Below, in pieces: positions 38,406 to 47,005 of a stretch of 64,000 bases of DNA (position 1 is its first letter; every line of letters begins with the position of its first letter). The position numbers and the translations under genes are program-made. Origin of the DNA: Kibdelosporangium aridum (GTDB lineage Bacteria > Actinomycetota > Actinomycetes > Mycobacteriales > Pseudonocardiaceae); contig NZ_FWXV01000003.1 of the NCBI RefSeq assembly GCF_900176515.1, positions 372,001-436,000 on the forward strand, read 5' to 3'. The notes below the pieces were generated by a model. It worked only from the letters and a program-made list of their open reading frames with translations, did not search any database and was not told where the DNA came from.

Positions 38406-41102
38406 TCATCCCAGTTTGGCTCTGACCTCGTCGGCTTCCGGAATTCCGATCTGCTCGAACTTCTCGACCGCGCGTTGCCAGGCGATGTGGGCCGACTCGA
38501 TGTCGCCCGCGTTCTTGTACGCGTCTCCCAGCGAGGTGAGGGCGATGGCCTCGGAGTGCCGGTTGCCCAGCTCACGGTTGACGTCGACCGACGACTGGTG
38601 GCAGACGATCGCGCGCTCGTGATCGCCGAGCCTGCTGTAGGCAAGCCCGAGGCTGTCCCACGTCTGTGCCGCGCCCACGCTGTCGCCGAGTTTCAGTTGC
38701 AGGTCAATGGCTTTCTGGCAGTAGTTGAGCGCGTCGACGTGCGCGCCGAGCAGGGCGTGCAGGAATCCGACGGCGTTGAGTGCCCGGCCTTCTCCCGGCT
38801 TGTGACCCGCCGCCCGGAACACGTCGAGGCAGTGCTGGGCGTACTTGAGCGCTTCGGCGTGCCGGTTCTCGCGTTCCAGCATCCAGCAGAAGCATTGCAG
38901 CACAAGGCCTTCACCGAGCCGATCGCCCGCTTTGCGGTAGAGGCCGAGCGCGACACCCAGCAGTTCGGCGCCTTCGTCCACCCGTCCGAAAAGGACGTGG
39001 GACGAGCCGATGAAGCACTGCGCGTACGCCTCTTTGGCCGGATCGCCCATCCTCCGTGCCGCTTCAAGCGCGGGCAGGAGCGCGCTGAGTTGCTCGTGCC
39101 GCAGTCCCCGGCGGGTGAAGTACCGGCGCAACGTCCATGCCAGCGACCAGACTTCCTCGTCGAAGCCGTGTGTCTGGTTGATGACGGCCAACATCACGCG
39201 GTATTCGGCGTTGAACCACGCCAATGCCCGCGCCTTGTCCGATATGGACTCCACGACGACATGGCCGGGAAGCTCAGGGAAGCCGGGCGGGTTCTCCCGG
39301 AACGGGTCGAGCAGGCGGTCCGCCCGATTTCCATTGTGGACGTAATAGCCGAGCATGCGCCGCCGGGCGGCATGCCGGTCGCTGTCCCCTTGGGCGAGTT
39401 CGGCGGCGTAGGCCCTCAGCAGGTCGTGGAACTCATAGCGGCCAGGGCTTTCCTCGGCGACCAGGTGCGCTCCGGCCAGCTCGGCCAACGGTGGGCGAAC
39501 CTGCGCGACCGGCAGCCCGGCCATGCTGGCCGCCGCACGAATGCCGAAGTCAGGCCCGGGATGCAGGCCCAACAACCGGAACAGCCGCGCGCTGGTCTCG
39601 TTCAGCTGAAGGTAGGACCACGAGAACACGGCGCGGGGATCGGTCGCCGGATCGGCGCCGGATAACTCGTCCAAGCCTTCGCGCAGCTCGTCGGCCAGCG
39701 CGGCGAGGCTGAACTTGGGATGCGTCGCAGCCCGCGCCGCAACCACAGCCAACGCCAACGGAAGCCGAGCGCAGAGCCGGATGATCTCGTCCACCGCTTC
39801 GGACTCGGCCGCGACGCGTTCCGCGCCGATCCTCCGCACCAGCAGAGTGCGTGCCTCGGCGACGTCAAGCAGGTCGAGCATCAGCGGATGCGCGCCCTCG
39901 GCCACCAGCCCGGCAAGCTGATCCCGGCTGGTGACCAGCACGAGACACTGCGACGAACCAGGCAGCAGCGGGCGAACCTGCTCGGCGTCGCGGGCGTTGT
40001 CCAGCACGATCAGCACGCGACGGTCGGCCAGCAGACTGCGGTAGAGCCCGACCTGGGCCTCGAACCCCGCCGGAACCCGTTCGCGCGGCACGTAGAAAGC
40101 ATCAAGGAACCCGCGCACGGCCTCAGCGGGCGCGACCGGCGTCCCCGTTGGATCGAACCCGCGCAGGTTCAGGTACAGCTGGCCGTCGGGGAAGTCCGCG
40201 CGCACCTGGTGCGCCCAGTGCACGACCAGGGACGTCTTGCCGACGCCCGCGGTCCCCGAGACCACGACGATCCGGGCCCGCTCGAGCTTGCCCAACTGTC
40301 CTAGTTGCTCTTCCCGGCCAGCGAACCCGTAGACGTCAGGCGGAAGTTGCGCGGGCGCGGCGCTGTTCGCCCGCCGCGGCTTCGGCAACTCGCCCCTGAG
40401 CAGCGAACTGTGCAGGGCCTGCAGTTCCGGTCCAGGGCCGGTGCCCAGTTCGTCCGCGAGCCGTTGCCGGATAACGGTGTAACGATCAAGCGCCTCCGCG
40501 TCCCGGCCCGCCGCGTGCAACGCTCGCATGAGGACGTGCTCGAACTGCTCGGCCAACGGGTACTCGGCAGCCAGATCGCGGAACACGTCGATGACCTGTG
40601 CGGGCCGCCCCAGCCGCAGCTCCACGTCACCCCATTGGACGATCGCATCGAGTCTTCGCCGCGACCAGCGATCCCGGACCTGATCGACCCATTCGCCCTG
40701 GACGCCCGCGAGGGGCGGGCCCCGCCACAGCGCCAACGCCTCAGCGAGCGTCGCGGCCTTGTCGGTGTCGCTGAGGTCCTTGCTCTGCTCGACCAGCTGC
40801 CAGAACCGGTGCATGTCCACTGAGCCGGGTGGGACGTCGAGGACGTACCCGGCGGGCCGGCGCTCCAGTCTTGCCGTGTCCTTGAGCAGCCTCCGGATCC
40901 GGCTGAGGTGCGAGTAGAGGACGTTGCGGACCTCGGCCGGTGGCGTCTCGTTCCAGACGCGGTCGATCAGCGTCTCGATCGGGACCGGTTTTCCGGCGTC
41001 CACGAGCAGGGCGGCCAGCACGGCTTGCTGACGTGGCGTTCCCACGTCGGCGAGCTTGCCTCCCGCCCTCAGCTGCACCTCCCCGAACAGCCGAAACTCC
41101 AT
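38406..41102 (-). CDS. AfsR-type SARP regulator heading the RiPP operon
   Basis: 898 residues from the ATG at 41102; the frame is open much further upstream but that part is not SARP-like. Order: OmpR-like winged helix (about 1-90, MEFRLFGEVQLRAGGKLADVG), BTAD (about 95-235, ending ELGTGPGPELQALHSSLL), NB-ARC ATPase with Walker A GTAGVGKT and Walker B RRVLIVLDNARDAEQ, and a TPR array (about 660-890). It is the first gene before the precursor peptide on the same strand, so it is the likely pathway-specific activator. Direct repeats with 11-base phasing lie 23-51 bases upstream of its start. Confidence 0.88.
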   Translation of the reverse strand: MEFRLFGEVQLRAGGKLADVGTPRQQAVLAALLVDAGKPVPIETLIDRVWNETPPAEVRNVLYSHLSRIRRLLKDTARLERRPAGYVLDVPPGSVDMHRFWQLVEQSKDLSDTDKAATLAEALALWRGPPLAGVQGEWVDQVRDRWSRRRLDAIVQWGDVELRLGRPAQVIDVFRDLAAEYPLAEQFEHVLMRALHAAGRDAEALDRYTVIRQRLADELGTGPGPELQALHSSLLRGELPKPRRANSAAPAQLPPDVYGFAGREEQLGQLGKLERARIVVVSGTAGVGKTSLVVHWAHQVRADFPDGQLYLNLRGFDPTGTPVAPAEAVRGFLDAFYVPRERVPAGFEAQVGLYRSLLADRRVLIVLDNARDAEQVRPLLPGSSQCLVLVTSRDQLAGLVAEGAHPLMLDLLDVAEARTLLVRRIGAERVAAESEAVDEIIRLCARLPLALAVVAARAATHPKFSLAALADELREGLDELSGADPATDPRAVFSWSYLQLNETSARLFRLLGLHPGPDFGIRAAASMAGLPVAQVRPPLAELAGAHLVAEESPGRYEFHDLLRAYAAELAQGDSDRHAARRRMLGYYVHNGNRADRLLDPFRENPPGFPELPGHVVVESISDKARALAWFNAEYRVMLAVINQTHGFDEEVWSLAWTLRRYFTRRGLRHEQLSALLPALEAARRMGDPAKEAYAQCFIGSSHVLFGRVDEGAELLGVALGLYRKAGDRLGEGLVLQCFCWMLERENRHAEALKYAQHCLDVFRAAGHKPGEGRALNAVGFLHALLGAHVDALNYCQKAIDLQLKLGDSVGAAQTWDSLGLAYSRLGDHERAIVCHQSSVDVNRELGNRHSEAIALTSLGDAYKNAGDIESAHIAWQRAVEKFEQIGIPEADEVRAKLG

Positions 41103-41124
41103 GGATCTCGATGCTTGTCGGTCC

Positions 41125-41153
41125 GCAAGGTTGCTGCAAGGTCCGCGAGCAGG
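41125..41153. promoter_or_regulatory. SARP-type direct repeats in the divergent SARP/ECF promoter region
   Basis: GCAAGGT occurs at 41125-41131 and 41136-41142, 11 bases apart, with a weaker third unit GAGCAGG at 41147-41153, again 11 bases on. Heptamers phased at one DNA turn are the binding pattern of SARP proteins. The site lies between the RiPP-operon SARP and the ECF sigma factor gene and may control either. Confidence 0.5.
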
Positions 41154-41204
41154 GCGTGGCGAAATCGTGAAGCCGGTCGGTTGCTCACCGAGCGGGGGAA
41201 GACG

Positions 41205-41786
41205 ATGGTTCTGACGGCTCTTGTGCACGGCGCGACGCGCGGACAAGCCTGGGCGTGGGCGACGCTTGTCCAGCGATATCGGCCGCTGGTGTCGGCGATC
41301 TGCCGCAACCTCGGGATCACGGGCGTGGACGCCGACGACGTGGCCGGGACAGTGTGGCTTCGCCTGGTGGCGAACATGACGACGATTCGTGACCCGGAGG
41401 CCCTGCCGGGCTGGATCGTGACGACGACGCGGCGGGAGTGCTTGCAGATGCTGCGGGACCGGAGTCGCCAGGTGGCCCAGGAGACCGAAGACATGGCGGA
41501 CGTGTCGTGCCCGGGGCCGGACAACCGGTTGCTGGTGGACGAACGACGCGACGCGCTGCGCGAGGCTATTGACGGACTGTCCGATAGGGATCAGCAGCTG
41601 CTGTCGATGTTGTTCGCGGATCCGCCTATTCCGTACGCCGAGATCAGTGCGCGGCTGGGGATGCCTATTGGAGCGATTGGGCCGACCAGGCAGCGGTGTC
41701 TTGCACGGGTACGCCGGAGTCCGGGTATCGCCGCGCTGCTGGTCAACGAATGTCACGCTAATAGGAGGCGGGCCGAAGCGGTTTGA
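41205..41786 (+). CDS. ECF-type RNA polymerase sigma factor
   Basis: 193 residues from the ATG at 41205, preceded by GGGGGAAG. Region 2 (about 15-85) shows the core-binding helix LVQRYRPLVSAICRNLGITGVDADDVAGTVWLRL and the ALPGWIVTTTRRECLQMLRDRSR segment. Region 4 (about 115-180) reads REAIDGLSDRDQQLLSMLFADPPIPYAEISARLGMPIGAIGPTRQRCLARV. No anti-sigma gene is adjacent; instead a receptor-type Ser/Thr kinase and an FHA protein follow on the same strand, suggesting phosphorylation-linked control. It may be unrelated to the divergent RiPP operon. Confidence 0.88.
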   Translation: MVLTALVHGATRGQAWAWATLVQRYRPLVSAICRNLGITGVDADDVAGTVWLRLVANMTTIRDPEALPGWIVTTTRRECLQMLRDRSRQVAQETEDMADVSCPGPDNRLLVDERRDALREAIDGLSDRDQQLLSMLFADPPIPYAEISARLGMPIGAIGPTRQRCLARVRRSPGIAALLVNECHANRRRAEAV

Positions 41787-41924
41787 TACAGGGTTTCGGT
41801 CCGGCTGAGGTTCGGCTCAGGGTTCCGGGTACTTGGGTGCGGCCGGCTGGGGCGGCGCTCGTCCTGTTTCATCTGCCCCGGATGTCCGAATCGGGGACTA
41901 GGCCGTGTGGCCTATGGTTGGGGC

Positions 41925-43661
41925 GTGCGCTCTCGTCGGTTGATCGCCGGTCGTTATCGGCTGGAAGAGCAGCTCGGCTCCGGTGGAATGGGTGTCGTGT
42001 GGCGGGCCACCGATGAAGAGCTTGGCCGCGTTGTCGCCGTCAAACGGGCGCTTCCGGTCGCCGGTGCACAGGCCAAGCTGCTCAAACGGGAAGCCAAGGC
42101 CGCCGCGCGGGTGAATCACCCGAATGTGGTGACGTTGTACGACGTCGTCACTTCTGGCGATGAAGTGTGGCTTGTCATGGAATACCTGCCTGCCAGCACC
42201 TTGGCCGGACAGGGTGTGTTGCCTGCGGGCCGAGTCGCGCAGATCGGTGTGCAGCTCGCCGATGCGTTGACCGCGATTCATGCCGCCGGTGTGCTGCATC
42301 GGGATGTCAAGCCGAGCAATGTGTTGATGACCAATGACGGGCGGCCGAAGCTCACTGATTTCGGGGTCTCCCGCAGCGTCCACAATGACATCACGGTGAG
42401 CAGGACCGGCGGTCTTGATGGGACGCCCGGATATCTCGCACCCGAAGTCGCCCGCGGCGAGGACGCTACCTCCGCATCGGACGTTTTCTCGCTCGGTGCC
42501 ACGTTGTTCGCGGCGGTCGAAGGTGTGTCGCCGGTCGGTAAAGCCGACAACCCACAGGTATTGGTGTGGCGTGCTGCTCGTGGGGACATCGCGGAATCGC
42601 ACGGGCCGCTCCGGCAGGTGTTGTCCGCTTTGCTCAAGCCTGATCCGCGTAAACGGCCGACTGCCGCGCAGGCCAAGCAGATGCTTGAGGCCGTCGCCAA
42701 CGGCATTCGCCAGCGGCCGCCGATCCTGGCAAGGGCGGCGATCCTGCTCGTTCTCGTGGCCACTTGGGGTTTGCTGAGCTATCCGAGTGAGTCTGCCTCC
42801 GCCGCTTCTCCCACTGTCGGGGATCCGCACACCGTCGATCCTTGTTCCTTGCTCGACCCGGGGGAACTGAAGCGGTTCGGCAATACCGATCTCGATCCCG
42901 ACTACGGCAACTTCAACCGCTGTGACGTGCTCATCCGGCCCGAGGAAGGTCCTGGTGAGGTCGATGTCCGGCTGACCTTCGAGCTCGTGCCCAAGACCGG
43001 CGAGGTTCCGCCTGGCCAGATCGAACGGGTCGGTCTTGTCCAGGTGGTCAGGCATCCGATCTACAGCGACTCGTCGTGCATGCGCAGTTTGGTCATGCCG
43101 GACAAGCGTTACGCCATCCCGATCACCGCGAAGTTCAACCGGACCCGTTTTCCCGTCGACCTCTGTGCGGTCGCGGAGTCTGCCGTGAGTACCGCGCTCG
43201 ACAGGCTGAAGGGCACCATCCCGCGTCGCGTGCTGCCACCGGCGCCGGACTCCCTGATCAACGTCGATGCCTGTGCCATGCCGGATGCGGACATTCTCGC
43301 GCTGTTCCCCGGCGTCGACGCGAACAACCCGGAGCCCGCGTTCGGCGACTGGGAATGCCGCTGGCGCAGCACGACAAGCAACAGCACGTTGATGGTCATC
43401 TTCGATCAACGGGATCCGCTCAACGCGAGCGACGGCAAGCAGACGACCTTCGCAGGCCATCCCGCGGCCGTGGAGGACAACGGATACGGCGACAACACGT
43501 GTGTGTCGTACATCCAGCACCGCGAGTACACCAACGACGATGCGCGGCCGGCCATCGAGGCGTTGATGGTGGTCGTGTTCGGCCAGCAGACAGCGGACGG
43601 CCGGCTTTGCAAACTCGTCACCGACATCTCCGAACCGCTGGCGGCCAAACTGCCTGGTTGA
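41925..43661 (+). CDS. Receptor-type Ser/Thr protein kinase
   Basis: 578 residues from the GTG at 41925; a GTG six codons earlier is possible. N-terminal kinase domain (about 8-265) with glycine loop LGSGGMGVVW, catalytic Lys in VAVKRA, HRDVKPSN catalytic loop, DFGVSR and APE in YLAPEVARG. A single membrane helix follows (about 270-290). The extracytoplasmic half (about 300-578) has two related segments each with cysteines (VDPCSLLDPGELKRFG and VDACAMPDADILALFP), like tandem DUF3558-type domains. It should sense an external cue and phosphorylate cytoplasmic targets, plausibly the FHA protein encoded next. Confidence 0.9.
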   Translation: MRSRRLIAGRYRLEEQLGSGGMGVVWRATDEELGRVVAVKRALPVAGAQAKLLKREAKAAARVNHPNVVTLYDVVTSGDEVWLVMEYLPASTLAGQGVLPAGRVAQIGVQLADALTAIHAAGVLHRDVKPSNVLMTNDGRPKLTDFGVSRSVHNDITVSRTGGLDGTPGYLAPEVARGEDATSASDVFSLGATLFAAVEGVSPVGKADNPQVLVWRAARGDIAESHGPLRQVLSALLKPDPRKRPTAAQAKQMLEAVANGIRQRPPILARAAILLVLVATWGLLSYPSESASAASPTVGDPHTVDPCSLLDPGELKRFGNTDLDPDYGNFNRCDVLIRPEEGPGEVDVRLTFELVPKTGEVPPGQIERVGLVQVVRHPIYSDSSCMRSLVMPDKRYAIPITAKFNRTRFPVDLCAVAESAVSTALDRLKGTIPRRVLPPAPDSLINVDACAMPDADILALFPGVDANNPEPAFGDWECRWRSTTSNSTLMVIFDQRDPLNASDGKQTTFAGHPAAVEDNGYGDNTCVSYIQHREYTNDDARPAIEALMVVVFGQQTADGRLCKLVTDISEPLAAKLPG

Positions 43662-43721
43662 GCGTTCGGGAGGGCTCCCACACGAAAGGGGTTAGCTGTG
43701 GTCATCGGAAGGAGCAAGCCC

Positions 43722-44498
43722 ATGACCGAGACGCTCGCGCCCGGGCACAGCAGCCTCGCCCTCGGTGTCCCGCCCGCGACGCCCGGAACGATCTACGCGC
43801 TGGCGATCGCCGGTGGCATCGTGTTCGGACCGCGAGAAGGCCGCACGATCCTGTTCGGACGCAACCGGCCGGAAGTACACGTGTGCATCGGTGAGGACGA
43901 CCGCCGGGTGAGCAGGCAGCACGGTCTGCTCACGCACCAGAAGAACCAGTGGTGGGTGAGCAACACCGGCAGGTTGCCGATCCGGCTGCCCAACTCACGG
44001 CTGCTGTTCACCAACGAGGAGCCGATTCCCCTGGTCGAGGGCTACACGCCGCTGTTCGTCGGCGGCTCGGGCGGCCGTGAGCACCTGCTTGAGCTCTACG
44101 TGACCGGCTCCGACGTGCAAACTCCGACGTCACGGCACCTCGACCCGACGCATCCGCCGAAGACCTGGCGCCTCGACCCGACCGAACGCCTCGCGTTGGT
44201 CGTCCTCGGCCAGCGGTATCTGCTGCACGAAGCCAGGCCACAGCCGTTGTCGTGGACACAGGCGGCGAACCAGCTCGCGCACCTCCAGCCGGACGCGAAC
44301 TGGACGGCCAAGAAGGTCGAACACCTGGTTGTGAAGGTCCGAGCCCGGCTGTCCAAGGACGGCGTGGCCGGCCTGACCCGTGAGGAGATGGACGAGCCAG
44401 TCGGAAACTCGTTGAACCACAACCTGATCCGCGAGTTGTTGACCAGTACGACGTTGGTGCCGCCGGACCTACGCCTGCTCAACCACCCCGACGACTGA
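43722..44498 (+). CDS. FHA-domain protein with helical C-terminal domain
   Basis: 258 residues from the ATG at 43722, preceded by AAGGAG. The FHA domain (about 33-110) has the phosphothreonine-binding residues in ILFGRNRPE (Gly46, Arg47), SRQHG (Ser65, His67) and Asn81. The C-terminal part (about 135-240: [35 protein letters not shown]) looks like a winged-helix DNA-binding fold. It may read Thr phosphorylation by the upstream kinase and act on DNA. It follows that kinase by 60 bases on the same strand. The 3' end overlaps the convergent oxidoreductase by 30 bases. Confidence 0.85.
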   Translation: MTETLAPGHSSLALGVPPATPGTIYALAIAGGIVFGPREGRTILFGRNRPEVHVCIGEDDRRVSRQHGLLTHQKNQWWVSNTGRLPIRLPNSRLLFTNEEPIPLVEGYTPLFVGGSGGREHLLELYVTGSDVQTPTSRHLDPTHPPKTWRLDPTERLALVVLGQRYLLHEARPQPLSWTQAANQLAHLQPDANWTAKKVEHLVVKVRARLSKDGVAGLTREEMDEPVGNSLNHNLIRELLTSTTLVPPDLRLLNHPDD

Positions 44499-45356
44499 CC
44501 TCGCCTCGATCGCCTTGATGACCGCTGCCATGTCGGCGCCCGCGTAGCCGAGCGCCGATGTCTCGCTGAACAACGCCTCGCAGACGTCCATCAGTGGCGC
44601 GGGAATGCCCGCTGCCTTGGCGGCGTCGGTGATCAGCCGCGTGTTCATCCACACGTCGTCGATCGCGGCCTGCACCGAGTAGTCCTCGGCCAGCAGCTTG
44701 GGTCCCTTGACCCGCATGATCGGGCTGGACATCTGCCCGCCGGCCAGGACGTCGACGAACGTGCCGAGATCGAGCCCGAGCCGTTTGGCGAACTGGAAGG
44801 ACTCGGCCAGCCCGGTCACGGTGGCGATCAGGAACACGTTCACCGACAACTTCATCCGAAGCCCGTTGGGAACGGCCCCGCACACGACCGTGTCCCGGCA
44901 CATCGGCGCGATCAATTGCCGGACAACGTCAACGGCATCGGGATCGCCCGCGAGCATCGCGACCAGCTCGCCATTCTCAGCCGGGACACGGGATCCCGAC
45001 ACGGGCGCCTCGACATAACGGCCACCGGCCGCACGGATGTCGTCCTCAAGCCCTTGGGAATACGCCGTTTCGGTCGTACCCATGTGGACGATGATCCGCC
45101 CGGCGACCTTCTCGGCGAACTGCGGCGTGCCCCTCGTGAGGACCTCGTCGATCGCCGAACCGTTGGCCAGCATGAGGATGACCACGTCCGACCGCTTGAA
45201 GACCGTCGCCGCGTCCGGCGCGAGCTCGGCGCCAGGCAGATCCTTGCCCGCGGTCCGATTCCACACCAGCAGCGAAGTCCCGGCCTTCACGAGGTTGCGC
45301 GCCATGGGGATGCCCATGACGCCCAACCCGATGAACCCGACAGAAGGTGCTCCCAT
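44469..45356 (-). CDS. Beta-hydroxyacid dehydrogenase / imine reductase-like NAD(P) oxidoreductase
   Basis: 295 residues. Rossmann start [16 protein letters not shown] (about 7-22), the family's GTTE-type segment HMGTTETAY, substrate-binding [16 protein letters not shown] (about 116-131) and catalytic Lys169 in GLRMKLSVN, followed by the all-helical C-terminal domain. This is the 3-hydroxyisobutyrate/6-phosphogluconate dehydrogenase superfamily; glyoxylate or succinic semialdehyde reductase and hydroxyisobutyrate dehydrogenase are both possible. The cofactor is not certain, though the Arg in VWNRTAGK after the second strand favours NADP(H). No partner genes are evident. Confidence 0.85.
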   Translation of the reverse strand: MGAPSVGFIGLGVMGIPMARNLVKAGTSLLVWNRTAGKDLPGAELAPDAATVFKRSDVVILMLANGSAIDEVLTRGTPQFAEKVAGRIIVHMGTTETAYSQGLEDDIRAAGGRYVEAPVSGSRVPAENGELVAMLAGDPDAVDVVRQLIAPMCRDTVVCGAVPNGLRMKLSVNVFLIATVTGLAESFQFAKRLGLDLGTFVDVLAGGQMSSPIMRVKGPKLLAEDYSVQAAIDDVWMNTRLITDAAKAAGIPAPLMDVCEALFSETSALGYAGADMAAVIKAIEARSVVGVVEQA

Positions 45357-45412
45357 CCCGCCAGTCTGGCAGCGAACCGCAAGCCAGGTGGTCCCTGAAA
45401 CAAGGGCCAATA

Positions 45413-46591
45413 CTAGTCGGCCAACGCCAGCTCGGGCGCCGGCTTGCGCTCCGATTTGGACGGACGACTGGCCAGCAGCAGGAAGACCAGCGCCACGGCG
45501 GCCACGATCGCGGCGATCGGCGGCAGTGCGGTGAGACCCGCCGAGTTGATCACCACACCGCCGAAGATGCCCGACAGCCCGACGCCCAGGTAGATGGCCG
45601 AAGCGTTGAGCGACAACAACAAGCCACTGTTCGCAGGCGACAGCTCGATCAGCCAGTTCTGGATCGGCGGGTTCACCGACCAGGTGAACACGCCCCACAG
45701 GAACAGAACCACGCCCGCGGCCACCGCGGAAACTGCGGTCAACGGCAACGTCGCCAGCAACCCGACGAACACCACGAAGATCACCAGCAGTGGCCGCTGG
45801 CTGCCGAACTTGTCCGTGACCCGGCCGCCCAGGTTGTTCCCGATCGCACCACCGATGCCGTAAACCAGCAGTAAGATGCTGACCGTGGTGCCGTGCACGC
45901 CGGCGGTTTCGCCAAGCAGCGGAGCGATGAACGTGAACACGCTGAACGCGGCCAAGCAGCCGAGCACGGTCATCCCGAGCACGTACTGCACCCGCCGGTC
46001 GGCCGCGATGGTGAACCGGTCCCGCAGCCGCACAGCGGGCGGCGCGGCCACAGCCGGAATGCCGACCTGCACAGCCACAGCGCCCAGCAAGGACACCAAC
46101 GCCACCAGCGCGAACACGCCGTGATACCCCAGGCTGGCGCCGATCAGGCTGCCCGCGGGCACCCCGATGATCAGCGCGAACGTCAGTCCCCCGAAAACGA
46201 TCGCGACCGCCCGGCCCCGGTGGTCCGGCGGGTTCAGCGTCGTCGCGACCATCGTGGCAGCCGGTGTGAACACGGCCGCACCGAGCGCGCTCACCACGCG
46301 AGATGCGAGTAGCAGCTCGTACGTGGGTGCGATCGCCGCGAGGCCATTGCCGAGAGCACTGACCAGCAACGCGACGACCATGAGGCGTCGCCGTTCCCAG
46401 CGTCCGGTAGCTGCGGCGAGCAACGGCGAGGCGATCGCGTAGGCGATGGCGAAGGCCGTCACAAGCTGGCCCGCGGTCGCGGACGAGACGTTCAAATCCC
46501 GGCTTACCGCAGGTAGCACGCCAGAAACGATGTATCCGCTCGTCCCGACGGCGAAGGCACCTGCGGCGAGCAGATAGGTGCGTGGCGACAT
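45413..46591 (-). CDS. MFS transporter, drug-efflux type
   Basis: 392 residues, ATG preceded by GGGGAGAG. Twelve membrane helices; the first contains [23 protein letters not shown] and the loop between helices 2 and 3 has GRWERRR, as in the DHA1 (AraJ/NepI-like) family of exporters. A second conserved loop GGRVTDKFG sits midway. The substrate is unknown. A divergent ArsR-type repressor with a 17-base inverted repeat in the shared promoter strongly suggests ligand-induced expression. Confidence 0.88.
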   Translation of the reverse strand: MSPRTYLLAAGAFAVGTSGYIVSGVLPAVSRDLNVSSATAGQLVTAFAIAYAIASPLLAAATGRWERRRLMVVALLVSALGNGLAAIAPTYELLLASRVVSALGAAVFTPAATMVATTLNPPDHRGRAVAIVFGGLTFALIIGVPAGSLIGASLGYHGVFALVALVSLLGAVAVQVGIPAVAAPPAVRLRDRFTIAADRRVQYVLGMTVLGCLAAFSVFTFIAPLLGETAGVHGTTVSILLLVYGIGGAIGNNLGGRVTDKFGSQRPLLVIFVVFVGLLATLPLTAVSAVAAGVVLFLWGVFTWSVNPPIQNWLIELSPANSGLLLSLNASAIYLGVGLSGIFGGVVINSAGLTALPPIAAIVAAVALVFLLLASRPSKSERKPAPELALAD

Positions 46592-46613
46592 GACTCTCCC
46601 CGAATGGGCTCTT

Positions 46614-46665
46614 GTTCGATAACCACCGTACTACGACTTCCATCAAACTACGATGGTTATCGAAC
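46614..46665. promoter_or_regulatory. Long inverted-repeat operator between MFS and ArsR-type genes
   Basis: GTTCGATAACCACCGTA (46614-46630) and TACGATGGTTATCGAAC (46649-46665) are inverted 17-base arms with one mismatch, separated by 18 bases. The pair lies between the divergent start codons at 46591 and 46685, so a dimeric regulator bound to both arms could block both promoters. The likely binder is the adjacent ArsR-type protein. Confidence 0.75.
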
Positions 46666-46684
46666 TTCCATTACCATTGAGGTC

Positions 46685-46996
46685 ATGACCGAGCTGCCAC
46701 ACCCAGCGCGCGACGAAATCCGCATCGAGGCGGTGCTGCATGCGCTCGCCGACCCGGTGCGGCTGCGGATCGTCAAGGCACTTGCCGAGCTCCCGGACGG
46801 TGAAGCCATCGCTTGCGGCTCGCTCGACCTGTCGATCAGCAAATCGACGACGACCCACCACATCCGCACGCTGCGCGAGGCGGGCGTGGTCAGAGTGCGG
46901 CCTGAAGGCACCAGCCGGATGACGGCCCTGCGTCGTGACGACCTCGACGCGCTCTACCCAGGCATGATCGACGGGATCGTGAACGCGCCGCGTTAA
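46685..46996 (+). CDS. ArsR-type helix-turn-helix repressor
   Basis: 103 residues from the ATG at 46685, preceded by TTGAGG. A compact winged helix: VLHALADPVRLRIVKAL, then SLDLSISKSTTTHHIRTLREAGVVRVRPEGTSRMTALRRDDLD. The single cysteine (ACGSLD) does not form an ArsR metal site, so it probably senses an organic ligand. It is divergent from the MFS transporter and flanks a long inverted repeat. Expected role: repressor of itself and the exporter. Confidence 0.88.
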   Translation: MTELPHPARDEIRIEAVLHALADPVRLRIVKALAELPDGEAIACGSLDLSISKSTTTHHIRTLREAGVVRVRPEGTSRMTALRRDDLDALYPGMIDGIVNAPR

Positions 46997-47005
46997 CTTG
47001 GTCAC

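Noticed and set aside
41103-41756. Upstream extension of the RiPP SARP frame
   Set aside because: SARP proteins begin at the winged helix; the extension is opposite the ECF sigma gene and carries no domain.
45392-45410. Weak hairpin after the MFS gene (GGTCCCT ... AGGGCC) as a terminator
   Set aside because: The stem is interrupted by a bulge and has no T-tract; too weak to call.
45357-46646. Upstream extension of the oxidoreductase frame through the MFS gene region
   Set aside because: It is Arg/Gly-rich shadow sequence; the Rossmann start at 45356 is the natural N-terminus.
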